Part shown: positions 62,729 through 64,000 of the stretch, piece after piece | Numbering within the stretch: position 1 is the stretch's first letter | Layout: the number at the start of each line of letters is the position of its first letter | From: CAHJXF01 sp038240015 | GTDB lineage: Bacteria > Pseudomonadota > Gammaproteobacteria > Burkholderiales > Burkholderiaceae_D | Reading direction: 5' to 3' | DNA: 64,000 nt | Assembly (NCBI GenBank): GCA_038240015.1 | Contig: JBBSEF010000008.1 | Coordinates: 11,794 to 75,793 of the forward strand | Notes under the pieces: model-generated | Databases searched by the model: none | What the model saw: the letters and a program-made list of their open reading frames with translations, nothing else | What the model was told of the DNA's origin: nothing | Program-made: the position numbers and the translations under genes

Positions 62729-63655
62729 TCAATCGGCGGCGAGCTCGCGATGCGGGTGGGCGGCCAGACTCTTCACGCTCCAACCCGACCACTGCGCCGG
62801 CGCCGCAGCGACGCATCGTGCCGCGTCTTCCCCGGTCGCGAATGCACGAATCACACAAGCACCGGAGCCGCTCATCCGCGCCGGCGCCAATGCGCCATGC
62901 CATGTCTGCGACAGCCATGCCAGCGCGTCGCGCACGGCATCGAAACGGGAAGAGGCTACGGGCTCGAGATCGTTCCGAAGCACCGGGCCTTGCTTGCGTG
63001 GCGCGTCACCTTGTGGGTCGCCGCAAGCGTTGGTCGCGACACCCGACCCGCTTTTGGAAAAGTCCGAGATTTTGATGGCTTCGGTATCCCTTGTCAATTC
63101 AGCAGCTCCGAAGATGAGCGCTGTGGGTACCGATACGCCAGGATGAATCACCGCGTAGTACGTCTGCGGAAGATCGATCGCCGTGACGGTCTCGCCTATG
63201 CCCTCGACGAAGGCGCTCTGGCCCGCGATGAAGAACGGCACGTCGGCGCCAAGCGTCACGCCCAGTTGCATGAGCCGGGTGCGCGGCCACGCCAGCCCCC
63301 AGAGATGATTGAGTGCGAGCAAGGTGGTCGCGGCGTCGGAGCTGCCGCCGCCGAGTCCTCCGCCGATCGGTATGCGTTTGCTGATCCCGATGTTCGCGCC
63401 TCGGGTACTCGAAGCAGCGCGTTGCAGGAGATGTGCGGCGCGCATCGCCAGGTCGTCACCTTCGGAGACGCCGCCTACGTCGGCGGTGCGCACGATGCGG
63501 CGATCGTCGCGCGGCGTGATCGTCAGCACATCGGCCAAGTCGATCAACTGCATCGCGCTCTGGATCAGGTGATAGCCATCGGCGCGCCTGCCGACGACGT
63601 GAAGAAAAAGATTGATCTTGGCCGGCGCGAGCCAGGTCGCTTCGACTTTTCTCAT
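62729..63655 (-). CDS. ispE: 4-diphosphocytidyl-2-C-methyl-D-erythritol kinase
   Basis: A 308-residue GHMP kinase of the MEP isoprenoid pathway. Motifs: APAKINLFLHVVGRRADGYH at the start, the ATP loop PIGGGLGGGSSDAA, and a C-terminal SGSGACVI. An insert rich in Gly/Asp/Asn (about residues 212-235, including SGSGVATNACGDPQG) precedes NDLEPV and makes it slightly longer than E. coli IspE. The start overlaps the lolB stop as ATGA. Confidence 0.95.
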   Translation of the reverse strand: MRKVEATWLAPAKINLFLHVVGRRADGYHLIQSAMQLIDLADVLTITPRDDRRIVRTADVGGVSEGDDLAMRAAHLLQRAASSTRGANIGISKRIPIGGGLGGGSSDAATTLLALNHLWGLAWPRTRLMQLGVTLGADVPFFIAGQSAFVEGIGETVTAIDLPQTYYAVIHPGVSVPTALIFGAAELTRDTEAIKISDFSKSGSGVATNACGDPQGDAPRKQGPVLRNDLEPVASSRFDAVRDALAWLSQTWHGALAPARMSGSGACVIRAFATGEDAARCVAAAPAQWSGWSVKSLAAHPHRELAAD

Positions 63656-64000
63656 GCACCGCTGCGCTGATCGATCACGAGCCGCATCTCGATTTCGGCC
63701 GGTGGTCCGGGATAGAAGAGATCGATGCGCCTGGGCGGCTGCTTGCCCGCTCTGCTGTCCTTGTCGTCCTCGCGAACGAAGCGGATCGTCCATCCATCCT
63801 GTTGCAGGCCGCCATCATCGCGCGTGACCGCCGCGCTCGCCGGGGCCGGCCGGCCTTCCAGCCACGACCCGAGTCCGCGCAACGGCACCGTCCATCCCAG
63901 CGTGTCCTGCGTCAATGCTTCAGGGGTCGCGCCTTCGACCTTGCGACCGTCGCGAAACGCGATCGATGCATGCGCCGCATCGGAGCGGATCAGCGCGACC
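63652..64000 (-). CDS. lolB: Outer-membrane lipoprotein receptor LolB, 3' part only
   Basis: The C-terminal 115 residues of a LolB-type protein are visible; the 5' end is outside the window. The match rests on DTLGWTVPLRGLGSWLEGRPAP, the usual LolB helix-strand block, and the final Pro-rich/IDLFYPGPPAEIEMRLVID strands. LolB receives lipoproteins from LolA and inserts them in the outer membrane. The lolB-ispE-tRNA-prs order supports the call. Confidence 0.88.
   Translation of the reverse strand, partial: VALIRSDAAHASIAFRDGRKVEGATPEALTQDTLGWTVPLRGLGSWLEGRPAPASAAVTRDDGGLQQDGWTIRFVREDDKDSRAGKQPPRRIDLFYPGPPAEIEMRLVIDQRSGA

Overview
The window is chromosomal DNA from a GC-rich betaproteobacterium, almost certainly of the order Burkholderiales. 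The evidence is the co-linear housekeeping blocks (topB-smg-dprA-LysM // def-fmt-lysE-rsmB-DUF4390-ntrY-ntrX-trkA-trkH, and lolB-ispE-tRNA-Gln-prs-rplY-pth), a methionine synthase split into two genes, and a DUF3567 protein of a kind I know only from this order. A 3-hydroxybutyrate oligomer hydrolase points to polyhydroxybutyrate metabolism. I see no rRNA, CRISPR array, insertion sequence or prophage. The window opens inside an S41 peptidase gene and closes inside lolB.

Layout. 1-10.8 kb is a mixed accessory region: secreted and lipoprotein genes, a transporter-like protein fused to a spermidine-synthase fold with a SET-domain methyltransferase behind it, an alkylation-repair pair (Ada/AlkA fusion plus Ogt), a CDF metal exporter, and a LysR-aldo/keto reductase pair ending in a REP-type inverted repeat. 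10.9-14 kb carries the 3HB-oligomer hydrolase and a fasciclin protein. 14-31 kb is the conserved core: DNA topology and uptake (topB, dprA), protein start processing (def, fmt), rRNA methylation (rsmB), an NtrY/NtrX-like two-component pair and potassium uptake (trkA, trkH). 31-36 kb holds the split metH and a transglutaminase-like protein.

37.4-46.5 kb is the least ordinary part. A three-gene minus-strand operon encodes a CHASE2 membrane protein with no output domain, a small periplasmic protein and an M48 metalloprotease lipoprotein, with several AT-rich stretches. Beyond it lie two DUF1840 paralogues flanking a BamE-like lipoprotein, a 928-residue membrane protein with a patatin/cPLA2-like lipase core, and a DUF2177 membrane protein.

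46.5-57.9 kb is an envelope-defence block: a TetR/AcrR repressor, a clear AcrR-like operator placed in the spacer of a sigma70 promoter, a complete RND tripartite pump, then a pqiA-pqiA-pqiB-pqiC lipid-transport operon with overlapping genes. 57.9-64 kb returns to housekeeping (comM, ubiK, pth, rplY, prs, tRNA-Gln, ispE, lolB), interrupted only by what looks like the stump of a Phd-type antitoxin gene ending at the pth stop codon.

Gene starts were chosen from Shine-Dalgarno sequences, signal peptides, start-stop overlaps and family length; many open frames extend further upstream. Short in-frame tandem repeats recur in several genes (37.0, 44.4, 47.7, 51.2, 52.5 and 55.4 kb).
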